Numbered from the stretch's first letter, positions 1 to 11,681 are shown. The stretch is DNA of 64,000 bases from Polaribacter pectinis (GCF_014352875.1 NZ_CP060695.1:1457501-1521500), one strand, 5' to 3'. Notes: generated from the sequence alone by a model not told the origin. Made by a program: numbers and translations.

Positions 1-444
1 GTATAAAAGCAGTTTACAACCCATAGGGCCGTCTTCCTGCACGCGGCATGGCTGGGTCAGAGTTGCCTCCATTGCCCAATATTCCTCACTGCTGCCTCCC
101 GTAGGAGTCTGGTCCGTGTCTCAGTACCAGTGTGGGGGATCTCCCTCTCAGGACCCCTACCTATCGATGTCTTGGTAAGCCGTTACCTTACCAACTAACT
201 AATAGGACGCATAGCCATCTTTTACCGATAAATCTTTAATTACATCTCGATGCCGAGTCGCAATACTATGAGGCATTAATCTTCATTTCTAAAGGCTATT
301 CCTCTGTAAAAGGTAGGTTCTATACGCGTTACGCACCCGTGCGCCGGTCGTCAGCGAGTGCAAGCACTCCTGTTACCCCTCGACTTGCATGTGTTAAGCC
401 TGCCGCTAGCGTTCATCCTGAGCCAGGATCAAACTCTTCATTGT
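1..444 (-). rRNA. rrs: 16S ribosomal RNA, 5' part (partial)
   Basis: Read on the minus strand, this contains the universal 27F site (complement near 418-437) and the 338-type bacterial site (complement at about 92-111), in the order expected of the first 440 or so bases of a 16S gene. By analogy with E. coli, where the 27F site starts at base 8, the mature 5' end lies near 444. The gene leaves the window at position 1, so about two thirds of it and the rest of the operon are outside. A forward reading frame at 339-605 crosses the gene and is spurious. Confidence 0.97.
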
Positions 445-692
445 ATATTTTAAATATGTTAATGAATAAGTTTCAAAAGAATTTACATTATTTTACTAAT
501 GTGGTTATTCTACTCTTTGTTTACGCTGTCAATTTCAATATTTTCAATGAACTTTTAGGGTATCGCACTCTTGCTTTCACAATCGTTTTAAATCCTAATT
601 TGTAGAAATGTTAGACTTGAACTAACTAATAATTATCGTAACTATTATTCCAAAATTTCTGTGATCGTATTTGCTGTTTCAGTTAGCGGGTG

Positions 693-722
693 CAAATCTA
701 AAACTTATTTTTGAATTGACAA
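693..722 (-). promoter_or_regulatory. rrn promoter P1 (closest to 16S)
   Basis: On the minus strand a -33 TTG (720-722) is separated by 19 nt from a -7 element TAGATTTG (693-700), which fits the Bacteroidota consensus TTG-N17-19-TAnnTTTG exactly. It would start transcription near 687 and give a 16S leader of roughly 240 nt. The bases just downstream (GCACCCGCTAAC) are the same as those after the outermost promoter at 966-995. Confidence 0.75.
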
Positions 723-797
723 GCAAAAAATAAATAAATTTTTTAATTTTTTTTAACCCCTAAAAAACTGAACTTTATTCCCCGATAAATCGGACGG

Positions 798-825
798 CAA
801 AGATACAATGTTTTTTATTTACCAA
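798..825 (-). promoter_or_regulatory. rrn promoter P2 (middle)
   Basis: Minus-strand TTG (823-825), 17 nt, then TATCTTTG (798-805), an exact Bacteroidota promoter match. The start region differs from the other two: it reads GCCGTCCGATTTATCGG and includes a short CCGAT/ATCGG inverted repeat. Confidence 0.75.
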
Positions 826-965
826 CCTAATTAAAATTTGATTTTTTTTAATTTTTTTTTATCACTAAAAATGAAACTAAAAACACCTCTCCTAACCCAG
901 TCAATAAAGCTAAAACAACATCTCAATGAACTAAACTAACATACTCATATTTCCGTTAGCGGGTG

Positions 966-995
966 CAAATATACAACTCATTTCTAATCTCACAA
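966..995 (-). promoter_or_regulatory. rrn promoter P3 (outermost)
   Basis: Minus-strand TTG (993-995), 19 nt, then TATATTTG (966-973). It is followed by the same GCACCCGCTAAC start region as P1. The shared 16-nt block lies at 682-697 and 955-970, which suggests that the promoter unit was duplicated. Confidence 0.75.
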
Positions 996-1332
996 CTATT
1001 ATTTTAAATTCTTTTTAAATTTATTTTTTGACCGAGATAATTCATTGAAAATACGAAGGTTATAATCGAAAGTTTTTTTGACCTTTTTTAATACTTTTAT
1101 CATATAAAACTCATAACCGTAAATTATAACCAAATCTAACACCTTTTAACTCTTAAATGAACTCAAAAGATTGAACTATTTGGATGGAATTAATTACACT
1201 TATTTATATAATTTTTAAATATGGGTCTTGTTTTTAATATATATAAGTCTTGAAAATATAAAAAGAAGTGTGGAATATACCTTTATAAATGATAATTCTT
1301 CTCTTTTATTACTCTATACATTATATATGCAT

Positions 1333-1408
1333 GCCTGTGTTAGGGATTGAAACGGCATCCTTTTTGCTTTTTCAGCAAAAAGATATAGTGTAAAGCCCGA
1401 CCTTTTTT
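1333..1408 (+). ncRNA. structured RNA element, Flavo-1-like (copy 1)
   Basis: The element contains GGGATTGAAACGGCATCC, then an 8-bp hairpin CTTTTTGC/GCAAAAAG (1360-1382), then AGATATAGTGTAAAGCCCGACC and a T-run. A 4-bp GGAT/ATCC helix (1344-1360) encloses the GAAACGGC loop. The layout GATTGAA(A)CGGC - hairpin - TAGTG-AAAGC recurs at 5072-5160. From memory this resembles an abundant flavobacterial element family, possibly the Rfam Flavo-1 motif; that name is unverified. It reads toward the 3' end of the DUF4294 gene on the opposite strand. Confidence 0.5.
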
Positions 1409-1471
1409 ATTGTACTAACTCTTATTTGGAGATAAATCTTCTATAAAAAAAAAGGTAACACCCAAGAAAAT

Positions 1472-2221
1472 TTAATTTTGATCCTTTGCTTTAGTTCTTA
1501 CTTTGCCCTTCTTTCTCATTTTTGCAAACATCAATTTATATTCTTCTACATTAATTTCTGCTTTTCTTTCTACAATGATCTTGGAAAAATCGAAATTAAG
1601 TTTTGTTTTTTGTTTTTCTAACTTGTCTTCTTGAAATGCTCGTTGTAAAACATCTTCAATTAAGAAGTCTTCGTTTAAGGTTTCTGGATGGTATTCTGTT
1701 TTAAGAGAAAGTTTAAATATGTTGGCTGTTGTGTTATACCAAAAGGCTTTCCAACCACTTCTTAATTGTCTAATGTTCTCGAAAGCTGTTTTACCTGTTT
1801 GGCGATGAATTAATTTAATAAGAATGCGACCTTCTGTGGTGGTCATTTTCTTTATCTGATCTGTAAATTCGCCTTCTATATATTTTTGAACGAGTCTTGT
1901 ATACCTTCTTCTTTTACTTTTAGATTCTATTCTCTGCAATCTGGCATTTAAAGAATCTAATCTTTGTGATGCTAATTGCGCAAATGGATAAGCTTTGTAA
2001 ACTTTTCTGCGAAACCATAAATAATAGCGCACATCTTCTCTTGAATTAAACTTATGTTTTGGTAGTAAGGAAAATTCGTTTAATTGAACAACAACTGAAT
2101 CTCCTGGTTTAACTAAAATATAATCTTCTAAGTTTTTAGGCAAAGAATCTACTTCTCTCTTTTGTGAAAAAGTGAGAAATGAAATAGACATTATATATAT
2201 GTATAGTATTTTTTTTAGCAT
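1472..2221 (-). CDS. DUF4294 domain-containing secreted protein
   Basis: A 249-residue protein with an N-terminal signal peptide (about residues 1-19, ending FSQ). A conserved basic body follows, with the stretch RYYLWFRRKVYKAYPFAQLA around 65-84 and a conserved RILIKLIHRQTGKT segment near 130-145. This is the pattern of the Bacteroidota DUF4294 family, whose function is unknown. The C-terminal 40 residues are strongly basic. It lies downstream of ligA on the same strand, with an 83-nt gap, and may be cotranscribed. The start is an ATG at 2219-2221. Confidence 0.8.
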   Translation of the reverse strand: MLKKILYIYIMSISFLTFSQKREVDSLPKNLEDYILVKPGDSVVVQLNEFSLLPKHKFNSREDVRYYLWFRRKVYKAYPFAQLASQRLDSLNARLQRIESKSKRRRYTRLVQKYIEGEFTDQIKKMTTTEGRILIKLIHRQTGKTAFENIRQLRSGWKAFWYNTTANIFKLSLKTEYHPETLNEDFLIEDVLQRAFQEDKLEKQKTKLNFDFSKIIVERKAEINVEEYKLMFAKMRKKGKVRTKAKDQN

Positions 2222-2304
2222 TTTAACTTTTTACCAACTAAAATTGGGTTATTGGGTATTGATTTTATAAATAATCTATGCAAATTAGATACCAAAACAT
2301 GTTT

Positions 2305-5040
<2,736 letters not shown>

Positions 5041-5071
5041 ATTTCTCTTAAATTAAAAGTTAGCAAACAAG

Positions 5072-5160
5072 TTTAGCCCAGATTGAACGGCCTGTTTGAG
5101 CTCTTTTTTATTCTTTTTAGAATAAAAAAAGCGAGTAGTGAAAGCTGGAAATAGCTTCAA
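5072..5160 (+). ncRNA. structured RNA element, Flavo-1-like (copy 2)
   Basis: Contains TTAGCCCAGATTGAACGGCC, a long AT hairpin (TTTTTTATTC at 5104-5113 with GAATAAAAAA at 5120-5129), then GCGAGTAGTGAAAGC and a small hairpin AAGCT/AGCTT (5142-5157). It shares the block order of the element at 1333-1408: GATTGAA-CGGC, central hairpin, TAGTG-AAAGC. It starts 31 nt after the stop of the gene at 4378-5040 on the same strand, so it could be a 3' UTR element or an independent RNA. Confidence 0.5.
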
Positions 5161-5174
5161 AAAAAAATATAGAA

Positions 5175-5208
5175 TAAAACCCGATACAAAAATGCATCGG
5201 ATTTTTAC
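5175..5208. terminator. probable bidirectional terminator
   Basis: CCGAT (5181-5185) pairs with ATCGG (5196-5200), with a short CA/TG extension around an A-rich loop. ATTTTT follows on the plus strand and GGGTTTT on the minus strand. It lies between the RNA element and the convergent gap gene and could serve both. Confidence 0.6.
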
Positions 5209-5247
5209 ATTCAATTTTACTTGAATGAATTTGCAATCAAGAGTATT

Positions 5248-6690
5248 TTAATAATACGTAAATCTTCTAACTTTAGCTATGTGTTTTGCCAAACGAATTA
5301 CTTGATGAGAATATCCATATTCATTATCATACCATACATAAACTACAATAGAATCTCCATCTGTAATAGTTGCTTTACTATCGAAAATTGATGGTGCTGT
5401 TGTACCAATAATATCTGAAGAAACTAACTCATTATCTATTGAGTATTTAATTTGCTCTACTAAATCGCCTTCTAAAGCGTTTTGTTTCATTATTGCATTT
5501 ACAGTTTCTTTGGTAACTTTTGTTCGTAATTGTAAACTTAAAATTGCTAAAGATCCGTTTGGAACTGGAACTCTAATAGCATTGGAAGTCAGTTTTCCTG
5601 CTAATGCTGGTAATGCTTTTGCTACAGCTGCTCCTGCACCAGTTTCTGTAATTACCATATTTAAAGCTGCTGCTCTTCCTCTTCTATATTTACTGTGCAT
5701 ATTGTCTACCAAATTTTGGTCGTTTGTATATGCGTGTATCGTTTCTAAATGCCCTTTTTTAATTCCGTAATTATCTTCTAAAACCTTTAAAATTGGAGTA
5801 ATTGCATTAGTTGTACAAGAGGCTGCAGAGAAAATATCTACTTTGTCTGGATTGTGTTGTTTATGATTTACTCCATGAACAATATTAGGAATACCTTTTC
5901 CTGGCGCTGTGAACAAAACTTTACTTGCTCCTTTAGATTCTAAATGTCTGCTTAAGGCTTCTTTGTCTCTAAATGCTCCAGTATTATCGATAATTAATGC
6001 ATCGTTAATTCCGTATTTTGTATAGTCTATATCCTCTGGATTGTTAGCTGAAATCATATGAACCGTAGTTCCGTTAATAACTAATGCGTTATTTTCTACA
6101 TCTGTTTTTACAGTTCCTAGAAAATCTCCATGAACAGAATCTATACTTAATAAAGAAGCTCTTTTTTCTAAAACAGTTTGGTTAATTTCTCCACGAGTTA
6201 CAATTGCTCTTAACCTTAATTGCGAACCCTTACCCATTTTAGTCATTAACTCTCTAGCTAACAATCTACCTATTCTACCAAAACCATATAAAACAACATC
6301 TTTTGGCTGAATGTTTTTAGCTTCTGTTGCATTTTTTAATTTCTTTTGAACGAAAGCAACTTTATCTTCTGAATGTTTTGGATTCAAGTAACACTCATAA
6401 GCTAATTTACCAATGTCTAATTTAGAAGATGGTAAATCTAATTGTTTAATTGCTTTAGCAATATCCAAAGCATCAATAATTGTAATTGGTTTGCTAACAA
6501 ACTCACTAGCGTAATCTATTAATTTTAAAACTTCACTTGCTCTTTTATCTACTAAAGGATTTCTAAATAAAACAAGTTCTATAGATTTATCGTACCATAA
6601 ATCATTTACGATATTGATAAACTCTACAGTTGCTCTTCTTGTTTGAGCTTGCGATAATACTTCTTCGTTGTAATTAATAATTGTTGACAT
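5248..6690 (-). CDS. gap: glyceraldehyde-3-phosphate dehydrogenase, long form
   Basis: Converts glyceraldehyde 3-phosphate to 1,3-bisphosphoglycerate (or the reverse) in central carbon metabolism. At 480 residues it is about 140 longer than the standard enzyme. A helical N-terminal extension (1-130) precedes the NAD(P)-binding motif GFGRIGR (136-142). The catalytic cysteine is Cys292 in SAASCTTNA, followed by the HAYTNDQ and RVPVPNGS motifs. The long form is common in Bacteroidota, where I believe a short paralogue often also exists. The start is an ATG at 6688-6690. Upstream lie a TACTTTTG promoter element (6722-6729) and an 18-bp palindrome (6746-6763) that also appears, shortened, in front of icd. 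Confidence 0.95.
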   Translation of the reverse strand: MSTIINYNEEVLSQAQTRRATVEFINIVNDLWYDKSIELVLFRNPLVDKRASEVLKLIDYASEFVSKPITIIDALDIAKAIKQLDLPSSKLDIGKLAYECYLNPKHSEDKVAFVQKKLKNATEAKNIQPKDVVLYGFGRIGRLLARELMTKMGKGSQLRLRAIVTRGEINQTVLEKRASLLSIDSVHGDFLGTVKTDVENNALVINGTTVHMISANNPEDIDYTKYGINDALIIDNTGAFRDKEALSRHLESKGASKVLFTAPGKGIPNIVHGVNHKQHNPDKVDIFSAASCTTNAITPILKVLEDNYGIKKGHLETIHAYTNDQNLVDNMHSKYRRGRAAALNMVITETGAGAAVAKALPALAGKLTSNAIRVPVPNGSLAILSLQLRTKVTKETVNAIMKQNALEGDLVEQIKYSIDNELVSSDIIGTTAPSIFDSKATITDGDSIVVYVWYDNEYGYSHQVIRLAKHIAKVRRFTYY

Positions 6691-6721
6691 AGTTGTGTAA
6701 CTAAATAGTTAAAATTTTCGG

Positions 6722-6750
6722 CAAAAGTATTTATTTTTTTTAGAATACGA
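6722..6750 (-). promoter_or_regulatory. gap promoter
   Basis: Minus-strand -7 element TACTTTTG (6722-6729). An 18-nt spacer leads to TCG at 6748-6750 in place of the usual TTG. The start point would be near 6717, leaving a leader of about 27 nt before the gap ATG. Confidence 0.6.
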
Positions 6751-6763
6751 AATCGATTTCGTA
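6746..6763. promoter_or_regulatory. 18-bp palindromic operator, LacI-like
   Basis: TACGAAATCGATTTCGTA is a perfect 18-bp palindrome centred near -38 of the predicted gap start, so it overlaps the -33 region. The central AATCGATT with outer ACG/CGT resembles LacI/PurR-family operators. A 12-bp core of it (GAAATCGATTTC) recurs at 41047-41058 upstream of icd. The regulator is unknown. Confidence 0.6.
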
Positions 6764-6779
6764 AAATTTTCGTAAATAA

Positions 6780-6810
6780 AAAAATCCTGATAAAATATCA
6801 GGATTTTTAA
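6780..6810 (-). terminator. terminator of the HtrA-like protease gene
   Basis: A perfect 9-bp hairpin ATCCTGATA/TATCAGGAT with a 3-nt loop, followed on the minus strand by TTTTTTTA. It lies 18 nt after the stop of the protease gene. Confidence 0.8.
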
Positions 6811-6827
6811 AATAATTGTAATTAATT

Positions 6828-8216
6828 TTATCTGTAAATAAAACGCTCTACTTCTCCGTTTAAATTAAGCATCTCTACAGTTACTCTATAATTATTAGCT
6901 ACTAAATTATCTAGTAATTTTGCGGTTTCACTTGCGTTACTAACGTTTTTACCATTTATTTTAGTAACAATATAGTTTTTTAAATTATTTTCTTGTTCAT
7001 CTTTTCCTGTCCTTATAATTTTAACACCATTGCTAATATCTTTCTTCTTTAATTCTTTTTTGGTAAGGTCTTGTAATTCCCATTGAAAAACTGATGATAT
7101 GTATCGTTCTATAGATTTTGATAGTTTTATTTTCTCTACCAAAATTTCTCCATCTCTATCTACAGTTACGTCTACAAATTCTCCTGGTCTTTTTGCAGTT
7201 AATTGCCCTTTTAATTCCGAGAATTTAGAAATTTTTACATTATTAATTCTCTTAATAATATCTCCTTTTCTTAAACCAGACTTTTTTCTGTTCTCTGTTT
7301 CTTCAACAACTCCTGCAACTTTTACACCTTCTTCTTGGTAACTTGTATCTACATTTATTCCTAAAATTGCTTGTTGTACTTTACCAAACTCTAAAATATC
7401 GTCAATAATTTTCTTTGCAATATTAGAAGGAACAGCAAAAGAATATCCAATAAAAGAACCTGTTTTAGAAGAAATTGCCGTGTTAATTCCAACCAATTCT
7501 CCACGAGTGTTTACCAATGCTCCTCCACTGTTTCCTGGATTTACAGCTGCATCCGTTTGAATAAAAGATTCAATATTTCTATTTCCTTCTAAATCTCTTC
7601 CTTTAGCAGAAACTATACCTGCTGTTACAGTAGATGTTAAATTATAAGGATTTCCAACCGCTAAAACCCACTCTCCTATTTTTACAGAATCTGAATTAGC
7701 AAAAGGAATATATGGCAAATCGAAATCTGCATCAATCTTTAATAAAGCAATATCATTATTAGGATCTGTACCTATTAATTCTGCAGGATATTTTTTTTGA
7801 TTGTTTAATGTTATTTGAAGGTTAGTAGCATTATCTATTACATGATTGTTTGTAATGATATATCCGTCTGCAGAGATTATAACTCCACTTCCTGTACCAA
7901 CTTGTTCATATTTTCTAGAACCACTTCCATTACCGTAAAACAATTCTGCCCAAGGATTTGTTTGTGTTCTTATTGCAGTATTTTTTACATGTACAACTGC
8001 ATGTACAGTATTTTCTGCAGCCACAGTAAAATCTACCGTATTTGCCGCGGTATTTGCCCTTTCTAAAGCTGGATTATAACTTGCTGTAATTGTTTGCAAA
8101 GGCTGTTGAATTGTTTTTTCAACAACTACTTCTTCATTAAATAGCATTTTGTAACCACCTAAAGTAAGTGCTCCTCCTAAAACTGCCATTCCTAGAAAAC
8201 CAAAAAATTTCTTCAT
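6828..8216 (-). CDS. HtrA/Deg-family periplasmic serine protease
   Basis: A trypsin-like envelope protease and chaperone for misfolded proteins. The product is 462 residues: an N-terminal membrane anchor or signal (about 5-25), protease domain at about 70-290, a first PDZ domain at about 300-370 and a second, shorter PDZ-like domain at about 385-460. The catalytic triad is His125 (NNHVID), Asp155 (NNDIALLK) and Ser230 (GNSGGA). It is divergent from dapF. A very good promoter lies at 8241-8268, and there is a clear terminator at 6780-6810, so it is probably monocistronic. DegP, DegQ or DegS-type naming cannot be decided from sequence alone. Confidence 0.95.
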   Translation of the reverse strand: MKKFFGFLGMAVLGGALTLGGYKMLFNEEVVVEKTIQQPLQTITASYNPALERANTAANTVDFTVAAENTVHAVVHVKNTAIRTQTNPWAELFYGNGSGSRKYEQVGTGSGVIISADGYIITNNHVIDNATNLQITLNNQKKYPAELIGTDPNNDIALLKIDADFDLPYIPFANSDSVKIGEWVLAVGNPYNLTSTVTAGIVSAKGRDLEGNRNIESFIQTDAAVNPGNSGGALVNTRGELVGINTAISSKTGSFIGYSFAVPSNIAKKIIDDILEFGKVQQAILGINVDTSYQEEGVKVAGVVEETENRKKSGLRKGDIIKRINNVKISKFSELKGQLTAKRPGEFVDVTVDRDGEILVEKIKLSKSIERYISSVFQWELQDLTKKELKKKDISNGVKIIRTGKDEQENNLKNYIVTKINGKNVSNASETAKLLDNLVANNYRVTVEMLNLNGEVERFIYR

Positions 8217-8240
8217 AATCTTTACATTTTTTTAATTAAT

Positions 8241-8268
8241 CAAATATACAATTTTAACATATTCACAA
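8241..8268 (-). promoter_or_regulatory. promoter of the HtrA-like protease gene
   Basis: Minus-strand TTG (8266-8268), 17-nt spacer, TATATTTG (8241-8248): an exact Bacteroidota promoter with the start predicted near 8235, about 19 nt before the ATG. Confidence 0.75.
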
Positions 8269-8337
8269 AATCTGTTTAACTTGTTTTTAACGGACTTTAA
8301 CCGCTTTTTAACACTCCATTTTTGTCTTTGAAATACT

Positions 8338-8345
8338 TATATTTG
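8338..8345 (+). promoter_or_regulatory. -7 element of dapF, possibly leaderless
   Basis: TATATTTG ends 5 nt before the dapF ATG at 8351, so transcription would begin at or next to the start codon. No good TTG lies 17-19 nt upstream; the nearest is 13 nt away. The call rests on the -7 element only. Confidence 0.4.
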
Positions 8346-8350
8346 TGCTA

Positions 8351-9121
8351 ATGAAAATAGACTTTTATAAATTTCAAGGAACAGGAAACGATTTTGTTAT
8401 GGTAGATAACAGAACAAAAATCTTTCCAAAAGAAAATACTGACATAATTTCACAAATATGTGACAGACATTTTGGTATAGGTGCAGACGGAATTATCTTA
8501 ATCGAAAATGATGAAAATTTCGATTTTAAAATGATTTATTTTAATGCGGATGGAAGTGAAACTTTCTGTGGAAATGGAGGAAGGTGTGCAGTTGCATTTG
8601 CTAAAAAATTAGGATTAGTTGATAATAAAACTACATTTTTAGCTTTTGATGGTGAACATTTTGCTGAAATTGAAAACAATATTATTTCTTTACAAATGAT
8701 AGATGTTAGTGAAATAATAGTAAAAGAAAATTCCGTTTTTGCTTATACGGGAACACAACATCATGTAGAATTGGTAACCGATTTAGAAAACTACCCAGTT
8801 TTTGATAATGGAAAAAAAATAAGATATTCATACGATAACCCTGGAAGTAATGTGAATTTTGTTCAGCAAATAAATGATACAACTTTTAGAGTTAGAACTT
8901 ATGAAAAAGGAGTAGAAGATGAAACATTAGCTTGTGGAACTGGAGTAACTGCTGTTGCTATTGCAATGCATAAAACAAATAAAACTAGTAGTAATTTAAT
9001 TTCTTTACCGGTTGAAGGTGGTAAATTAGAGGTTTCTTTTACTGAAGAAAATGGCATTTATAAAAATGTCTTCTTAAAAGGACCAGCTACTTTTGTATTT
9101 AATGGAACTATAGATATTTAA
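8351..9121 (+). CDS. dapF: diaminopimelate epimerase
   Basis: Interconverts LL- and meso-diaminopimelate for lysine and peptidoglycan synthesis. The product is 256 residues from the ATG at 8351, which fits the conserved start MKIDFYKFQGTGNDF; an upstream GTG at 8345 is less likely. The two catalytic cysteines are Cys73 (TFCGNGGRC) and Cys195 (LACGTG). Its stop overlaps the next start by one base (TAATG), the first step of an operon with a GNAT enzyme, mltG and a DUF2279 gene, which is a cell-wall theme. Confidence 0.97.
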   Translation: MKIDFYKFQGTGNDFVMVDNRTKIFPKENTDIISQICDRHFGIGADGIILIENDENFDFKMIYFNADGSETFCGNGGRCAVAFAKKLGLVDNKTTFLAFDGEHFAEIENNIISLQMIDVSEIIVKENSVFAYTGTQHHVELVTDLENYPVFDNGKKIRYSYDNPGSNVNFVQQINDTTFRVRTYEKGVEDETLACGTGVTAVAIAMHKTNKTSSNLISLPVEGGKLEVSFTEENGIYKNVFLKGPATFVFNGTIDI

Positions 9122-9642
9122 TGCATACATTAAAAGGAGATAAAATAAATTTAAGAGCATTAGAACCAGAAGATTTAGAATTTCTATATCAAATAGAAAA
9201 CAACGAATCTTTTTGGGAAGTAAGTCATACACAAACTCCGTTTTCTAAATATGTACTGAAACAATATTTAGAAAATGCGCATTTAGATATTTTTGAGGCA
9301 AAACAATTACGTTTAATAATCGAAGAAAAAACTTCTGATAAGACTATTGGCACAATAGATTTATTCGACTTTAATCCACAACATAAAAGAGCTGGAATTG
9401 GTATTTTAATTCATCCAGATTTTCAAAAAAAAGGATTTGCTACAGAAGCATTATCCTTATTAATAAGTTATTCTTTTACCCATTTAGATTTGCATCAACT
9501 ATTTGCAAATATTACTGATGATAATTTGAAAAGTATTTCTCTTTTTACAAAGCATAATTTTAAAAAAGTTGGCGTAAAAAAAGACTGGATTTTATCTGAA
9601 GGAAAATTTAAAAATGAGATATTATTACAATTGATAAAATAG
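9121..9642 (+). CDS. GNAT acetyltransferase, RimJ/RimL-like
   Basis: A 173-residue N-acetyltransferase with the acetyl-CoA loop region GIGILIHPDFQKKGFATEAL (about 98-117) and the C-terminal SISLFTKHNFKKVG segment typical of the RimL-type GNAT_3 group. The substrate is unknown. It overlaps the dapF stop by one base and is followed 30 nt later by mltG, so it is most likely cotranscribed. Confidence 0.88.
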   Translation: MHTLKGDKINLRALEPEDLEFLYQIENNESFWEVSHTQTPFSKYVLKQYLENAHLDIFEAKQLRLIIEEKTSDKTIGTIDLFDFNPQHKRAGIGILIHPDFQKKGFATEALSLLISYSFTHLDLHQLFANITDDNLKSISLFTKHNFKKVGVKKDWILSEGKFKNEILLQLIK

Positions 9643-9672
9643 TAACTTTACAATCTCTTAAAACATTTACAA

Positions 9673-10698
9673 TTGAACAAAAAAGTATTATACATTCTTT
9701 CAGCCATTTTATTAATTGCTGGAATTTTAGGTTACAATTATTATCAGAAAATATTCGGTAAAGCAATTACAAAAGACCAAGTTCTATTTGTATTATCTAC
9801 AGACAATTTAGTGGATGTAAAGAAGAAAATACAAGATTACTCTAAAAGTCCAGAAACTTTTTTATGGGTTTCAGCTAAAAAAAACTTCTCTAAACCTAAA
9901 GTTGGTAGATATGTTTTAAAAGAAGGAATGTCTAATAACGATCTTGTAAATATGTTACGAAGTGGTAGACAAACCCCTTTAAAAATCTCTTTTAACAACC
10001 AAGATACATTAGAGAAATTTGCTGGTAGAATTGCAGAACAAATAGAAGCAGATTCAATTTCTTTAATTACATCTTTTACAAATAAAGCTTTTTTAGAAGA
10101 GAATAACTTAACAGAAAAATCTGTTTTACAGATATTTATCCCAAATACGTATGAATTTTATTGGACAGTTTCACCAGAAAAATTCAGAACAAAAATGTTG
10201 GTTGCCTACAAAAGATTTTGGAATGAAAGTAGATTGAAAAAAGCGAGAGCTTTAAATTTATCTAAAGATGAAGTAATTACTTTAGCATCTATTGTTCAAA
10301 AAGAAACTGCACAAAATGTAGAAAGACCAATTGTTGCAGGTTTGTACTTAAATCGTCTTAAAAAAGGAATGCCTTTACAAGCAGACCCAACAATAATTTA
10401 CTGTGTTAAAGAAGTTAAGGGACAAGATTATGTTGTAAAAAGAGTGTTAACTGCAGATTTAAAAATAAACTCACCATATAACACATATTTAAATAGAGGC
10501 TTACCTCCTACTTTAATTGCTATGCCAGATATTTCTGCAATAGATGGTGTTTTAAATGCTGCTAAACACAACTACTATTATATGTGTGTTAATGTAGATA
10601 AATTAGGATATCATGCATTTGCAAAAACACTTTCTCAACATAATAGAAATGCTTCAAAATATCATAGATGGTTAAATAGCCAAGGGGTAAATAGATAA
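9673..10698 (+). CDS. mltG: endolytic peptidoglycan transglycosylase MltG
   Basis: Cleaves nascent glycan strands at the inner membrane and helps to end strand elongation. The product is 341 residues: one N-terminal transmembrane helix (about 4-22), a LysM-like region, then the YceG/MltG catalytic domain with the key glutamate Glu211 (VQKETAQ), the NRLKKGMPLQADPT motif and the late LPPTLIAMP motif. The start is a TTG at 9673 (MNKKVLYILS); no better start lies nearby. It sits in the dapF operon. Confidence 0.94.
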   Translation: MNKKVLYILSAILLIAGILGYNYYQKIFGKAITKDQVLFVLSTDNLVDVKKKIQDYSKSPETFLWVSAKKNFSKPKVGRYVLKEGMSNNDLVNMLRSGRQTPLKISFNNQDTLEKFAGRIAEQIEADSISLITSFTNKAFLEENNLTEKSVLQIFIPNTYEFYWTVSPEKFRTKMLVAYKRFWNESRLKKARALNLSKDEVITLASIVQKETAQNVERPIVAGLYLNRLKKGMPLQADPTIIYCVKEVKGQDYVVKRVLTADLKINSPYNTYLNRGLPPTLIAMPDISAIDGVLNAAKHNYYYMCVNVDKLGYHAFAKTLSQHNRNASKYHRWLNSQGVNR

Positions 10699-10718
10699 TT
10701 TAGAAGCCGCAACAATAC

Positions 10719-11633
10719 TTGAAATTTGATTTGAATTACAAAAAAACAACCCTTTTTTTTATAATAATATTTTGCTCATTAAAATTATGCGCTCAAGATT
10801 CTTCATTTTTAAAAAAATCTGACACACTCAATAAGAAGAGAAGAAACGCAGTAATTATTACAGAAAGTATTTTAGCTGGTGGAACCTTATTAGCGTTAAA
10901 TGAACTTTGGTATAAAGATTACGAAAGATCCGGTTTTCATTTTACAAATGATAACGCAGAATGGAAACAAATGGATAAAATTGGTCATTTTATGACTTCT
11001 TACTATGTTGGAAAAGTAGGAATGGAAGTTTTAGATTGGGCAGGTGTTTCTAAAAAAAACCAATTAATATATGGTGCTACCTATGGTTTTGCATTTCTAA
11101 CCGCCGTTGAAGTTTTAGATGGTTTCTCTAAAGAATGGGGAGCTTCTTCTGGAGATATTCTAGCAAATGCTGCTGGAACAGGCTTATTAGTTGGACAAGA
11201 ACTATTATGGAACGAACAAAGAATTACTGTAAAATACTCTTTTCATCAAACAGAATTTGCCAAACAAAGACCTAATACATTAGGAGAAAACTACATTCAA
11301 CAAGCTTTAAAAGATTATAACGGACAGACTTATTGGCTTTCTGCAAACATTTGGTCTTTTAATAAAGAAAGTAATTTTCCAAAATGGCTAAATATTGCAG
11401 TTGGTTACGGAGCAGATGGCATGTTGTATGGAGAAACAAAACCTTCAAATTTAATACAACAAGATCCTTACAGACAATTTTATTTGAGTCTCGACATCGA
11501 TTTAGTAAAGATTAAAACAAAATCTAAATTTCTTAAATCGTTATTTTCTGTTGTTAATTTCATAAAAATTCCTGCTCCAACGCTTGAAATCAATACCAAA
11601 GGAAAGATAAAGTTTCATTATCTATATTTTTAG
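10719..11633 (+). CDS. DUF2279 domain-containing envelope protein
   Basis: A 304-residue protein with a signal peptide (about 1-26, ending LCAQ). Its DUF2279 domain carries DKIGHFMTSYYVGKVG, GFAFLTAVEVLDGFSKEWGAS and GDILANAAGTGLLVGQEL. This Bacteroidota family of unknown function is presumably periplasmic or outer-membrane associated. The start is a TTG (10719), 20 nt after mltG, so it is the probable last gene of the dapF operon. Confidence 0.85.
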   Translation: MKFDLNYKKTTLFFIIIFCSLKLCAQDSSFLKKSDTLNKKRRNAVIITESILAGGTLLALNELWYKDYERSGFHFTNDNAEWKQMDKIGHFMTSYYVGKVGMEVLDWAGVSKKNQLIYGATYGFAFLTAVEVLDGFSKEWGASSGDILANAAGTGLLVGQELLWNEQRITVKYSFHQTEFAKQRPNTLGENYIQQALKDYNGQTYWLSANIWSFNKESNFPKWLNIAVGYGADGMLYGETKPSNLIQQDPYRQFYLSLDIDLVKIKTKSKFLKSLFSVVNFIKIPAPTLEINTKGKIKFHYLYF

Positions 11634-11681
11634 TAAATTTTAACATATTGATTATCAGTAGTTTTAAAATTGGTTGTAATT

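Larger units (their letters stand above)
445..1332. other. rRNA leader and promoter region without genes
   Basis: About 890 nt of very AT-rich sequence without a credible reading frame. It holds the three tandem minus-strand rrn promoters and, nearer the 16S end (about 530-590), the 16S leader. The part from about 1000 to 1330 shows nothing I can name. The structured RNA element starts just beyond it. Confidence 0.7.

Noticed and set aside
339..605. 88-residue forward frame across the 16S 5' end
   Set aside because: It lies on the antisense of rRNA and its leader, with no domain.
1345..1355. GATTGAAAC, reminiscent of the end of CRISPR repeats
   Set aside because: It is not repeated at regular spacing and no cas genes are present. 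It is better explained as part of the structured RNA element.
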